Shown piece by piece: positions 42,200 to 52,300 of a DNA stretch of 64,000 nt. The translations under genes and the position numbers were made by a program. Position 1 is the stretch's first letter. Every line of letters begins with the position of its first letter. The notes under the pieces were generated by a model. That model had not been told where the DNA came from. It saw only the letters and a list, made by a program, of their open reading frames with translations, and searched no databases. Source of the stretch: Bacillus licheniformis DSM 13 = ATCC 14580 (GTDB taxonomy: Bacteria > Bacillota > Bacilli > Bacillales > Bacillaceae); NCBI RefSeq assembly GCF_000011645.1, contig NC_006270.3:548501-612500 (forward strand), read 5' to 3'.

Positions 42200-42555
42200 T
42201 TTATGTATGCCTCCATTTTTTGTTTTTAAGCCTGATCTCCCGCATGTTTTAAAATCTATTATAACATTAAAATTTGAAGTAATTGATCATATCGGCTTGT
42301 GGGATAGAGTTCATCTGTTATCGTCGATAACACTTCAAGCAGAGACATCATTCAAAAGTATGCCGCAAAAGATGACAGAGTTATACCGGTTTCCCAGGAA
42401 AACTCAGATCCGAACAAAGGGAAGAAACAGTACACGGCTTGTTTTTAATGGTTTTGTCATTGAGAGGTCCTAAAACGCCAAGCTGCTGCGCTCGTCCGCT
42501 TTCGTGATACAATATAAGCACCTGAGAGAGCATGATGTTTTAGGAGGGACAAAAG
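42200..42555. promoter_or_regulatory. Divergent control region with a 17-bp palindrome
   Basis: TGTTATCGTCGATAACA (42316-42332) is a perfect palindrome, the kind bound by a GntR or LacI-type dimer. A minus-strand TATAAT lies near 42264 for the permease. An extended -10 TGA-TACAAT near 42505-42513 serves the rightward gene. No ORF is supported. Confidence 0.5.
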
Positions 42556-43236
42556 CTGAACAAAAATAAATTTAAACGCAGTCAATCGGTTTTTTCGGCA
42601 ATGCTGATCCTAATCGCGGTGTATGTTCTGTATACATTGTTTGAAAATTTAATTCTTGATCCGCAATCAACGTCCTTTCTGAGCCATAAATCTCACCTCC
42701 GAGACTCCTTTCACCTCCCGATCTGGCTAAAGGTGATGTATGTTCATGTCATTGCCGCTTGTTTGGCGATGGTTTCGGGAGCTGTCAACTTCTCCAGCGG
42801 CTTGTTGGCCAAAAGCCGCAAAATCCACCGGCTTAACGGCTTTATTTACGTCGTCTCGGTGATGGTAGTTACGCTATCATCAGGCTATATGGCACCCCAT
42901 TCTACGGGAGGTAGAGCCGTCAGCATAGCCTTTAACATGGTGAACATGTATTGGCCGGCGGCCACTGTTATTTCCGTCATCAAAGCACGGCGAAATCAGT
43001 TTACAAAGCATCGGAATTGGATGATTCGCAGCTATCTATTCTGTTTTACCAATCTGTTTATTCATTTCATCACGTTTGTGTGCCGAAGCGGATTCGGTTT
43101 GCCATACGATATCAGCTACACGATAGGCGTTTACGGGGCGATTGCACTGAACGTGGCGGCAGCTGAGTTCGTCATTCATTTTACACGCAGAAAAGCGGTG
43201 GACATTTTGCATACAGCTGGATTCGATAAGGTATAG
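42556..43236 (+). CDS. DUF2306 membrane protein, apparent CTG start
   Basis: A 226-residue protein with about six helices. The first ATG in frame (42601) is inside the first hydrophobic segment and has no binding site. TAGGAGGGA (42541-42549) is placed seven bases before CTG 42556, which opens NKNKFKRSQSVFSAM, a normal positively charged membrane-protein N-terminus. HVIAACLAMVSGAVNF and KSRKIHRLNGFIYV, with HRNWMIRSY, are DUF2306 marks. Function unknown. Confidence 0.7.
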   Translation: MNKNKFKRSQSVFSAMLILIAVYVLYTLFENLILDPQSTSFLSHKSHLRDSFHLPIWLKVMYVHVIAACLAMVSGAVNFSSGLLAKSRKIHRLNGFIYVVSVMVVTLSSGYMAPHSTGGRAVSIAFNMVNMYWPAATVISVIKARRNQFTKHRNWMIRSYLFCFTNLFIHFITFVCRSGFGLPYDISYTIGVYGAIALNVAAAEFVIHFTRRKAVDILHTAGFDKV

Positions 43237-43247
43237 ATAATTCGCTG

Positions 43248-43285
43248 TGCCAAGGGTATTTGAGCCCTTGGCATTCTGTTTTTTT
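43248..43285 (+). terminator. Terminator after the DUF2306 gene
   Basis: TGCCAAGGG/CCCTTGGCA hairpin followed by TTCTGTTTTTTT. Confidence 0.85.
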
Positions 43286-43428
43286 AGCTCTTACAAACAA
43301 GTACAGGGCTATAACTGTTGCGGCAGGAACCATTTTTCTCTTGATCTCTTATTTTTATGTAAGTTTAAGCTGGGTTTAAGGTCAGTCATGTAAACTTTGA
43401 AGGATACCGTATATGGAGGAATAGAAGC

Positions 43429-44064
43429 ATGGATGACAGAATTGAAACAAAAGAGCCGATGCCTTCATTAATCGGCTTGATCACGAACCCGGCATTGCAG
43501 TTTGAAAGAATGAAAAGGCGGCCGGCGGTTGCTCTGCCGATGTTTATTGTATTCGTTTTATCGGTTTTATCTGCTTATCTTTATATTTCAAAAGATTTTC
43601 CCGATACGTATACCTACTTTGGAATGATCATATTTTTATGGGAGTTTTTAAAGACGGGGATCTATTTGTTTGTATCAGCTTTAATATTATGGCTGATCGC
43701 GACAATAGGGGGCGGAAAAACAAACTTTGTGACGATGTTTTCGTTGGCGTCTTTTGTAGGCTTTGCCAAAATCATTGGCGACGTGATAAACAATACAGTT
43801 TATCGTTTTGCGAATGTGCCGGAAGGGACTTCGTTTACATCTTTGCACGATGTTTTTTCGGCCGTCGAGCCTTATAAAAGCATATTGGGCGTGTTTGATA
43901 TCTTTATGGTTTGGGCGCTTGTGTTAGCGGCTGAAGGTCTTCAGAAAGCGGGTGGAGCTTCGAAACGGGCTTCATGGATCGCCGTTGCAGTTTTATTTAT
44001 TCTCAAGTTTTTGTTCGCTTGTTTTTTTGGTTTGTTTGCCGCATTGTTTGAGGATATTTTTTAG
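43429..44064 (+). CDS. Yip1-domain membrane protein
   Basis: A 211-residue protein with five helices and an N-terminal cytosolic stretch (SLIGLITNPALQFERMKRRP), characteristic of bacterial Yip1-domain proteins such as B. subtilis YvdJ. ATGGAGGAA precedes the ATG. The role in bacteria is unknown. It has its own terminator. Confidence 0.78.
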   Translation: MDDRIETKEPMPSLIGLITNPALQFERMKRRPAVALPMFIVFVLSVLSAYLYISKDFPDTYTYFGMIIFLWEFLKTGIYLFVSALILWLIATIGGGKTNFVTMFSLASFVGFAKIIGDVINNTVYRFANVPEGTSFTSLHDVFSAVEPYKSILGVFDIFMVWALVLAAEGLQKAGGASKRASWIAVAVLFILKFLFACFFGLFAALFEDIF

Positions 44065-44163
44065 AATTTCGATTCGGATTATTTCAATATACAAAATCAG
44101 TTTCTCGCGAGGTTTATATCGGTGTTTTTTTTCTCTATCCGCTAAAAGGGAGCAAGGGCTACG

Positions 44164-44197
44164 GAGCAAACCTTTATATATGGTTTGCTCTTTTTTT
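44164..44197 (+). terminator. Terminator after the Yip1 gene
   Basis: GAGCAAACC/GGTTTGCTC hairpin followed by T7. Confidence 0.88.
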
Positions 44198-44405
44198 GTT
44201 TCTCATCATTGATTTGCGCAAACCGGCATTCTGGCGACTCAATTTCCTTCGCCTCCCTTTCCGGTATTTTTCAGGGTAGAATAAATGAAGTGATGTTTTC
44301 TTTAAAAAAAACACGTCTTTCCGCAAACTATTTTTCGCACTCCCGCGTCTATCCTAATGTAACAGCCGTATATACGTATATTCGAAAAAGGAGTTCTTTA
44401 TTGCA
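44198..44405. other. Upstream region of sigV
   Basis: No gene. It contains a candidate ECF promoter (44323-44351) and GGAG before the sigV start. Confidence 0.5.
44323..44351 (+). promoter_or_regulatory. Candidate autoregulatory ECF promoter of sigV
   Basis: GCAAAC (44323-44328), 17-base spacer, CGTCTA (44346-44351). The -10 fits the sigma-V/ECF pattern well; the -35 fits partly (TGAAAC expected). Confidence 0.5.
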
Positions 44406-44903
44406 ATGAAGAAACAAGCAGCCAGAGCGTCTCTTGTCGCTTGCATAACAGACCGGAAAGAAGACTTTTACCGGCTGGCATACAGCTATGTGAAAAATCA
44501 AGAAGACGCCTTAGATATTGTCCAGGAATCAATCAAAAAAGCGCTCGATTCCGTCGATTCCGTTCGCAATCCGGATACGATCAAAAGCTGGTTTTATAAA
44601 ATTTTGGTGCGGACGGCAATCGATTTTTTGCGCAAACAGAAAAAACTAAAGGTTATGGATGATCAAACGATCGAGTTTTTAAGCCAGGGCAAGGAAGATA
44701 CCTACCGGGATACAGATCTCCATGAGGCGCTTGATGAGTTGCCGCAACCCTACCATACCATTATTGTTCTGCGGTTTTTCGAGGATCTCAAACTGGAAGA
44801 GATAGCGGAAATCACAGGCGAAAACTTGAATACGATCAAAACGCGCCTTTACAGAGGATTGAAGCTTATGCGCATCCAATTGACGAAGGAGGATCTTTCT
44901 TAA
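44406..44903 (+). CDS. sigV: ECF sigma factor SigV
   Basis: A 165-residue ECF sigma factor that in B. subtilis is activated by lysozyme. Region 2 has FYRLAYSYVKNQEDALDIVQ with TIKSWFYKILVRTAIDFLRK, and region 4 has LKLEEIAEITGENLNTIKTR. It is nearly identical to B. subtilis SigV as I recall it. The stop overlaps the rsiV ATG region, so translation is coupled. Confidence 0.93.
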   Translation: MKKQAARASLVACITDRKEDFYRLAYSYVKNQEDALDIVQESIKKALDSVDSVRNPDTIKSWFYKILVRTAIDFLRKQKKLKVMDDQTIEFLSQGKEDTYRDTDLHEALDELPQPYHTIIVLRFFEDLKLEEIAEITGENLNTIKTRLYRGLKLMRIQLTKEDLS

Positions 44904-45763
44904 TGGATAAGAAATTGGAACAGCTGAGAAAAGCATATCAAAACGTCCCCATTCCGAAGGAGCTGGATCAGGTTGTCGAGACTGCGCTTCAGCATAAACC
45001 GAAGAAGAAGAGAAGGATAGTGGTATGGCCCGCATCAACGCTGGTCGCGGCGGCTGTACTATTGGCTGCCGTCGTGAATATCAATCCCGGAGCAGCGCAG
45101 GCCATGTCGCAGATACCTGTCATCGGCAAGGTCGTTAAAGCCATCACATTCACCGAGATCAAACAGAAAGATGGAGAATCGAGCATTGACGTGAAAACAC
45201 CGGCTCTTTCCGGCTTGAATAACCGGGAGCTCGAAAATGGCATCAACGAGAAATATGTAAAGGAAAGCCATCAGCTTTACCGGGAATTCATGAAGGAGAC
45301 GTCCCGGAATAAAAAAGGGCATCTCAGCATCTACAGCGATTATGAGACAGTCACGGATACGAAAGATTTGATTTCGATTCGGCGAAGCGTCGAAAGAACG
45401 GAAGCGTCCAGCTATACCGAACGGCGCTATATCACCATTGACAAAAAGAATGAAGTCCTGCTCACCTTGAAAAGCTTGTTTAAAGACGACCGGTATATCA
45501 CCGCCATCAGCGAAAACATTAAAGAGCAAATGAAACAGCAAATGAAAGATGATCCTGATAAAATATATTGGATCGGTGACGAAGAAGTCGAGCCATTCAA
45601 ACGAATCAAGGCCGACCAAAATTTTTACATTACAGAGAATCATAAACTGGTGATTTCGTTTGATGATTATGAAGTCGCTCCCGGCTATATGGGCGCGGTG
45701 GAGTTTGAAATTCCGACTAAGGCGATTTCGAACCTGCTGATCGGCGACCGCTATATCCGCTAG
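44903..45763 (+). CDS. rsiV: Anti-sigma-V factor and lysozyme receptor RsiV
   Basis: A 286-residue single-pass membrane protein. Residues 1-40 bind sigma-V in the cytoplasm, a helix follows near 41-60, and an AQA-type signal-peptidase site comes after it. The extracellular part (DUF4163 plus DUF3298, with LSIYSDYETVTDTKDLISI) binds lysozyme. Lysozyme binding lets signal peptidase cut it, then RasP finishes release of sigma-V. It is followed by a strong terminator, unlike the B. subtilis operon as I recall it. Confidence 0.93.
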   Translation: MDKKLEQLRKAYQNVPIPKELDQVVETALQHKPKKKRRIVVWPASTLVAAAVLLAAVVNINPGAAQAMSQIPVIGKVVKAITFTEIKQKDGESSIDVKTPALSGLNNRELENGINEKYVKESHQLYREFMKETSRNKKGHLSIYSDYETVTDTKDLISIRRSVERTEASSYTERRYITIDKKNEVLLTLKSLFKDDRYITAISENIKEQMKQQMKDDPDKIYWIGDEEVEPFKRIKADQNFYITENHKLVISFDDYEVAPGYMGAVEFEIPTKAISNLLIGDRYIR

Positions 45764-45768
45764 TGAAA

Positions 45769-45810
45769 GAAATCCATGATTCGCTGAAATCATGGATTTC
45801 TTATTTTTTA
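45769..45810 (+). terminator. Strong terminator between rsiV and oatA
   Basis: Perfect 13-base arms GAAATCCATGATT and AATCATGGATTTC, then TTATTTTTTAC. Confidence 0.88.
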
Positions 45811-45893
45811 CAACTTTGTAACAACATATTCTGCAGGAAACTCTTATACTAGAGAGACGGCATTACTCAGGGAAGATAAAAATGACGATTTTT

Positions 45894-45923
45894 TGAAACA
45901 AAAAACCGTCCTGACTTCGTCTA
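45894..45923 (+). promoter_or_regulatory. Candidate ECF promoter of oatA
   Basis: TGAAAC (45894-45899) and CGTCTA (45918-45923) are both perfect ECF elements, but the spacer is 18, longer than the usual 16-17. CGTCTATAAT also contains a sigma-A -10. Confidence 0.5.
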
Positions 45924-45992
45924 TAATATCGGAGCCGTAAAAGGCACGAAACATACAGAAGAATCGTACGTACATATCATTGGAGGAATACC

Positions 45993-47873
45993 ATGCGAGA
46001 TCAGACACAACAACACCGTTACATACCGGGGTTAGACGGCCTTCGGGCTTTTGCCGTTTTGGCGGTTATCGCTTACCACCTCAACATGAGCTGGGCCGAC
46101 GGAGGCTTCATTGGGGTTGATATCTTTTTTGTTTTATCAGGATATTTGATTACATCGATTATCCTGCCGGCGTATGGAAATGACATTTCCCTCACATTCC
46201 GCGATTTTTGGGTGCGCCGGATACGGCGGCTGCTTCCAGCGGCGACGCTCATGATTTTCGCAACCGTCATATGGGTCGCTTTGTTTAACAGAGAGCTGAT
46301 GCATACCGTACGGGGAGATGCGATCTCCTCTCTTTTGTATGTCAGCAATTGGTGGTTTATCTTTCACGACCTGTCATATTTTGATAGTTTCGGATCGCCG
46401 TCTCCTTTAAAAAACTTGTGGTCACTGGCGATTGAAGAACAGTTTTATTTTATCTGGCCGATCATTTTGCTGTTGGGCATCTACATATTTAAAAAGCGGG
46501 AGAGGTTTGCAGCGGCGGTTGTGCTGTGTGCGCTTTGTTCAGCCATATGGATGAGCATCCTGTACGTCCCGGGCGGCGATCCGAGCCGTGTATATTACGG
46601 GACGGATACACGCGCTTTCGAGCTGTTGATCGGATGCGCATTAGCCCTTGTGTGGCCGATGAAAAGGCTGTCTGGGAACAGGCTCCCCAACAGCCTCAAG
46701 CATGCATTGCACGGAACTGAGCTTGCCGCTTTCGCGCTGCTTATGATGTGCATTTATTTTGTCGATGAATTCAGCCCGTTTCTCTATCACGGCGGAATGC
46801 TTATAATCAGCATAATCGCAGCTATTTTGATTGCATGCGTCAGTCATCCGAGCAGCTTCCTGGGCTTTGCCCTTTCCGTGAAGCCGCTGCGCTGGATCGG
46901 GAAAAGGTCGTACGGCATTTATCTTTGGCACTATCCCGTTATCGTGCTGAGCACGCCTGTTCAGGAGATTGGAAATCCGGTGTACTGGCATGTTGCGATG
47001 AAGGTCGCCGTTACATTTATTCTGGCGGAACTTTCGTATCGCTTTATTGAGAAGCCGATCCGAAAAGACGGTTTTAAACCGTTTGTCAGCCGGGTTTTTC
47101 TGGATAAGATCACGGAATGGAAAACGGCTTCCGTTCCAAGCAAAATATCAATCGGCCTGATGTTTGCCGCGCTCCTCGTTTTTGCAGGGGGTCTGTCGGG
47201 ATTGGCCGACGAAAAGAAACAGCCGCAGCAGGCCTATTCAAAATCTTATGAGGAAACAAGCGCCTCAGCGGATCAGCCGGCTGACAAAAGTGAAGAACGG
47301 CAGGACGATAAGAAAGCACAAACTGAGAGCGGAAATGAGAGTAAAACCGGAAACGGGGAGGAATCGTCAGATACGAAAGATGAGCAGTCTGCGGAAAAAG
47401 AGCCGGATCGCATCGAAAAAGAAGTATTGGCTGTCGGGGATTCGGTCATGCTGGACATCGCTTCAAGCCTGCGCCGGAAGATTCCGGGAATCACAATCGA
47501 CGGACAGGTTGGAAGGCAAGTGAGGGAAGCGCTTCAATTGACATCAACCTACGCCTCCTTTAATCATCCGGACAAAGCCGTCGTCATTGAATTGGGAACA
47601 AACGGCTATTTTACGGACGGCCAATTGGACGCTTTGCTTGATGCTTTCTCAAAAGCGGATGTCTATCTCGTGAATACGCGCGTCCCCCGACAATGGGAGA
47701 GCAAGGTGAATGAATCGCTTCGGAAGCATGCGGACAGCCGTCAAAATGTGACATTGGTCGATTGGCACGCTGAAGCACTGCAACATCCCGAATATTTCAC
47801 CGCCGACGGCGTCCACCTGATGCCGAAAGGTGCTGAAGCCTTGGCATCGCTTATCGTCAAAGCGATGAAATAA
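45993..47873 (+). CDS. oatA: Peptidoglycan O-acetyltransferase OatA
   Basis: A 626-residue membrane enzyme. Residues about 1-380 are the acyltransferase-3 domain (YIPGLDGLRAFAVLAVIAYH, then GGFIGVDIFFVLSGYLIT) with ten or eleven helices. An acidic, Ser- and Lys-rich linker follows (about 400-465). The C-terminal extracytoplasmic SGNH domain has VLAVGDSVMLD and DGVHLMPKGA with the catalytic Ser, Asp and His. It O-acetylates MurNAc and blocks lysozyme, which fits its place after sigV-rsiV. TTGGAGGAA precedes the ATG. Confidence 0.92.
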   Translation: MRDQTQQHRYIPGLDGLRAFAVLAVIAYHLNMSWADGGFIGVDIFFVLSGYLITSIILPAYGNDISLTFRDFWVRRIRRLLPAATLMIFATVIWVALFNRELMHTVRGDAISSLLYVSNWWFIFHDLSYFDSFGSPSPLKNLWSLAIEEQFYFIWPIILLLGIYIFKKRERFAAAVVLCALCSAIWMSILYVPGGDPSRVYYGTDTRAFELLIGCALALVWPMKRLSGNRLPNSLKHALHGTELAAFALLMMCIYFVDEFSPFLYHGGMLIISIIAAILIACVSHPSSFLGFALSVKPLRWIGKRSYGIYLWHYPVIVLSTPVQEIGNPVYWHVAMKVAVTFILAELSYRFIEKPIRKDGFKPFVSRVFLDKITEWKTASVPSKISIGLMFAALLVFAGGLSGLADEKKQPQQAYSKSYEETSASADQPADKSEERQDDKKAQTESGNESKTGNGEESSDTKDEQSAEKEPDRIEKEVLAVGDSVMLDIASSLRRKIPGITIDGQVGRQVREALQLTSTYASFNHPDKAVVIELGTNGYFTDGQLDALLDAFSKADVYLVNTRVPRQWESKVNESLRKHADSRQNVTLVDWHAEALQHPEYFTADGVHLMPKGAEALASLIVKAMK

Positions 47874-47879
47874 TCTATA

Positions 47880-47912
47880 AAAAGAGGCTCTCCTTTAAGG
47901 AGGCCTTTTTTT
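47880..47912 (+). terminator. Terminator of oatA
   Basis: AGGCTCTCC/GGAGGCCT hairpin with one bulge around TTTAA, followed by T7. Confidence 0.78.
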
Positions 47913-48061
47913 ATGGCAATAAAGTCAATTGGGTGCATTTATTTTTCATGCAACCGCCTTTCACTGTTCAAAAAATATGGTACAATATACAAATGTTTTG
48001 CAGCCTGTAACAATAGAAACAGAGATGTTAACTAGGTTGATAGAAAGGTTTTGATGTTTTT

Positions 48062-49267
48062 ATGCTTCATAATCCAGTTGGAAAAGAGAGGTTGGCATTG
48101 GCTTTTCTGCTCGGAATGCTTGCCATACTTGGACCTCTTAATATCGATATGTATTTGCCGAGCTTCCCTGAAATAGCGGATGACCTGGGAGCCGGTGCGT
48201 CGCTTGTGCAGCTCAGCTTAACGGCTTGCTTGATCGGCCTTACCATCGGCCAGCTCGTGATTGGGCCTGTGAGCGATGCGAAGGGAAGGCGAAAACCTTT
48301 ATTAATTTCGATTTCGCTGTTTGCGCTGTCTTCACTGTTTTGCGCGCTGTCGCCTAATATCGCGACATTAGTGCTTGCCCGTTTTTTACAGGGATTTACC
48401 GCTTCGGCTGGAATTGTGCTGTCGCGCGCCATTGTACGGGACGTGTTTACAGGGAGAGAGCTTTCTAAATTTTTCTCGCTTCTAATGGTTATCACCGCGG
48501 TTGCGCCGATGGTCGCGCCGATGACGGGGGGAGCCATCCTGCTTTTGCCGTTCGCTACTTGGCATACGATTTTTTATACGCTGGCATTGATCGGATTGTT
48601 ACTAGTACTCGTTATCTCGATGAAATTGACTGAAACATTGCCGCCCGAAAAACGGATTCCAAGCTCAATCGGTTCGTCTCTCAAAACGATGGGGAGCTTG
48701 TTGAAGGATCGGTCTTTTATCGGCTATGCGCTGACTGTCGGTTTCATTCACGGAGGCAGCTTTGCCTACGTATCCGGAACGCCTTTTGTATATCAGGATA
48801 TCTATGGGGTTTCTCCTCAGGTGTTCAGCGTGCTGTTCGGCATTAACGGCCTCGCCATTATTTCGGGAAGCTTTATCATCGGGCGATTCGGGGGAATCAT
48901 TCATGAGAGGAAGCTCTTGCGGATCGCGGTCATTACCGCTGTCATCGCGACATCCGTTCTCCTGACGATGACGATTTTGAAAGGACCGCTTGCAGCGATT
49001 GTCATTTCAATCTTTATCTACATGATAACCATCGGAATGACGTTGACAAGCACATTTACGCTGGCGATGGAAAACCAGGGGCACCGTGCGGGCAGTGCAA
49101 GCGCAATGCTGGGCATGCTTCCGCTGCTGCTCGGTTCGATCGTTTCGCCTCTCGTTGGAATGAATGAAACAACGGCCGTTCCAATGGGTGCGATCATGTT
49201 CATCACTGCTGTGATCGGCTCTTTCGCTTTTTTTGCTTTAACGCGGGAAAACCAGGGGGAGCGGTAA
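48062..49267 (+). CDS. MFS exporter of the Bcr/CflA family, YdgK-like
   Basis: A 401-residue, 12-helix drug exporter. Bcr/CflA marks are LNIDMYLPSFPEIADDLGAG, GPVSDAKGRRKPLLIS and RFLQGFTASAGIVLSRAIVRD. The length equals B. subtilis YdgK. GAAAGG lies 13 bases before ATG 48062, so translation may be weak or start elsewhere. It is convergent with the sensor kinase through a shared hairpin. Confidence 0.87.
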   Translation: MLHNPVGKERLALAFLLGMLAILGPLNIDMYLPSFPEIADDLGAGASLVQLSLTACLIGLTIGQLVIGPVSDAKGRRKPLLISISLFALSSLFCALSPNIATLVLARFLQGFTASAGIVLSRAIVRDVFTGRELSKFFSLLMVITAVAPMVAPMTGGAILLLPFATWHTIFYTLALIGLLLVLVISMKLTETLPPEKRIPSSIGSSLKTMGSLLKDRSFIGYALTVGFIHGGSFAYVSGTPFVYQDIYGVSPQVFSVLFGINGLAIISGSFIIGRFGGIIHERKLLRIAVITAVIATSVLLTMTILKGPLAAIVISIFIYMITIGMTLTSTFTLAMENQGHRAGSASAMLGMLPLLLGSIVSPLVGMNETTAVPMGAIMFITAVIGSFAFFALTRENQGER

Positions 49268-49271
49268 AGGT

Positions 49272-49303
49272 AAAGGACGGAATCACTTGATTCCGTCCTT
49301 TTG
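49272..49303. terminator. Bidirectional terminator between MFS and sensor kinase
   Basis: AAAGGACGGAATCA/TGATTCCGTCCTTT, perfect arms, with T-rich flank on the plus strand. Confidence 0.82.
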
Positions 49304-49306
49304 TTG

Positions 49307-52300
49307 TTATAGAGGCGCCCGCTGGATGGCGGAGTCTGAGACGTCCGCGGATTCATTGATAGAAATGACCATTGAGACAGCGGTCCCGCTATCAGGCGTA
49401 CTTTCGATATTCAGTTCACTTCCGCAGAAGTGTTTCAGCCTGCGGTTGATATTTTTCATACCGACACTATGAGTGAAATGAGAAGAAAAGATATCTTGTT
49501 GTTTCTCCGGCGGCATGCCGATTCCGTTGTCCTCTATCTTGATATAATAGCGGTTTTCGCTTTCTTTTTTTGCCGTCAGCTTGATCCAGCCTCCGCCTCT
49601 TTTCTTGCTGATGCCATGGTGGACGGCATTCTCGACAAGAGGCTGAATCATTAAAGGCGGAAGGGTAAAGTCGATGTCTTCCTCAATATCGTAAATGACG
49701 TCCAGCCGATCGCCGAAGCGCGTTTTTTCAATGGAAAGATACGAATTCACAATCGACAGTTCATGCTTGAAAGAACTCATCCCTGATGTATTTTGAAAGT
49801 CAAAACTCATTCTCAAGTAGTTTGTAAAATCAGCCGTCACTTCGCGCGCCTTTTCAATATCCAAATGACTGAGCGCGATAATGGTATTTAATACATTGAA
49901 AAGAAAGTGCGGCTTGATCTGCGATTGGAGGAATGCCATCTCCATATTTGTCGCTTGGGCTGCCGTATCTTTCATCATGATCAGGTTTTTAACGCGGGCT
50001 GCAAATTCAGTGTAGTTGTACGGTTTCTGCAAAATGTCATTTGCCCCAGCGTGAAAAGCCTTGTATTTATCATGGTCGATGATGGCTGCCGTAATGATCA
50101 GAACCGGAAGTTCCACCATTGTGAACCTTTCGCGGATTTTCATGCAGACTTCAAACCCTGTCATATCCGGCATCATCAGGTCCAAAATCACCAAGTCAAG
50201 CTTTGAACGGGAGACGACTTCGAGAGCCTCATGGCCGCTTTTTGCTGCGATGACTTGATAAGGAACGCCTTCAAGCATATCGGCCAAAATTTTTAAGCTT
50301 TCGATGTTATCATCGACGATCAAAACAGTTGAAGCATCCATTTTCTTTGAGTAGTACGGCGTGCTGATAGAAACATCGGGCAGATCTCTGACGGCTTGCT
50401 GTTGAGGCATGTTCTCCTTCTTCGCGTCAGGAAGAGGGTCATTTTTTGCAACAGGCAGTGTGAAATGAAATGCCGATCCTTTCCCTTCTTCCGATTCTAC
50501 CCAGATCTCTCCATTTTGAAGCTGAACGAGCTGTCTGACGATGCTTAAACCAAGCCCGGCTCCGTCGTCTTTATGGTTTTTTGCTTGTTGAAAAGCTTCG
50601 AATATCAATTGACGCACGGCTTTTGGTATGCCGACTCCTGTATCTGCTACTGTAATTTTGACCTTCTCTTGGTCGAGCCTTTCGGCGGAGAGCGTAATCT
50701 GCCCCTCCGGCGTATACTTGATCGCGTTATCAACCAGGTTGGTCATGATTTGCCGGAAGCGGTTTTCGTCGGCCAAGACGAGCGGCAGTCCGGATGGAAC
50801 ACGGTTTACAATCCGGACATTTTTATTTTTTGACAACAGCCGATAGAAGTCCATTTCCGTGCTGATCGCCGAATGGGCATCGACAGGAACGGCCTGAATC
50901 TGCAGCATGCCCTGCTTCATTTTTTCCAAATCGAGAATGTCGTTCACCAGACTGGAGAGTCTGTATCCCATGCGGATGACCAGCTGCAGATTTTCTTTTT
51001 CTTCCTCTAACGTCCTTTTTCTCTTCCTTGCCAAAAGGGTCTGGCATATATTAATCATGCTGTTCAGCGGCGTTTTAAATTCATGTGATGTTTTGGCGAT
51101 AAACTCGTCTTTTAATCGATTCATTCTGAGCAATTTCAAGGACAGGATTTCGTTCTCGCGGAATGCGCCTGCGAATTGCTGCGCCATCATCAGTACAGCC
51201 GCCAGCAAAGCGATGATCGACGGCACGGCATAGAGCGAATTGAATGAAAAGCCTCTTTTGCCGCTGTAAGCAGAAACTGTCGTTAAAATGACGAATGCGC
51301 TCATCGAGATCGCTGCAATCGTAAGATAAAGGCTGCCTTTCATTTTCCGAACAGCAGAAATCGCAAACACATACGTAATATAAATCAAAGTCGTGACGGC
51401 AAGAACAGAGTGCAATATATATGCGAGACGGTCTGTGTAACCCCAGGTAATAAAATCAATCATCAAAACCAGTACAGAAAATGCAGTCGCGGCGATTATC
51501 CATTTTTTCGAAACGATTTCTTTGTAAGCGAAATATAGATAGAGAAAAACCGCCATACTGACAAGCACCATTGTGGTCGCCCTCACGACGCTTAAAGCTG
51601 AGAATGAGATAGACGGAAAGAGAAGAAAGATCATTCGTTCTCTTCCGATTAAAAGCACTATGACCGAAAAAAGAAGACACATCGTGGAAAAAAAGAATAA
51701 GTGCTTATCCTTTCTTCGATGCAGAAAAAAGCCGAGAAAGTATAAACCGGTAATAAAGAATGCTGTGATCATGCTGGTTTCATTTAAAAAAGAGATTTTG
51801 CTTTGGTGTAAAATGTGCTGCTGCATCCCAAAGGCAATCGGTTTTTCTATCCCCCATGAAGGTGTTTTTTTGAAGTTCGAAAATTGTACAATCAACTCGT
51901 TGTCTCCGCGGCGAACCTCGAAAAAACTCGTATAAGGCCTGTTTTGCGCCGTGAAATTCGCTTTGTTTGAAGGGGTTCCGCTCTGCCCGATCAATTTGCC
52001 GTTGAAATAAACTCGGTTTGCGCTGTTTATAAAAGAGGTGCTGATTCCGAACATCTCATTGTCTTGCTTTGACCGGATCATCAGTCTGTATGTACCGTAA
52101 TCCACGTTTTTTCCTGAATCGGTAAGTTTGACATTGTTAGGCACATCGGAATAAATGGGGGCTTTTCCTTTGCCTGCATGAATGTCCTTTGGGGAGAGAA
52201 GCTGGTTTCGGTATAGTGCCCATTCTCCGGTGAGCGCGATGTTCCCGTCTTTCTGAAAATCCCATGTTTCCAGATTGATGATTCCTTGCTTCGCTTCAGG

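Noticed and set aside
43248..43285. A fifth tRNA-derived att copy, because the hairpin TGCCAAGGG/CCCTTGGCA resembles the att terminators
   Set aside because: No trace of the tRNA-Leu acceptor, T-arm or anticodon sequence precedes it; it is simply the terminator of the DUF2306 gene.
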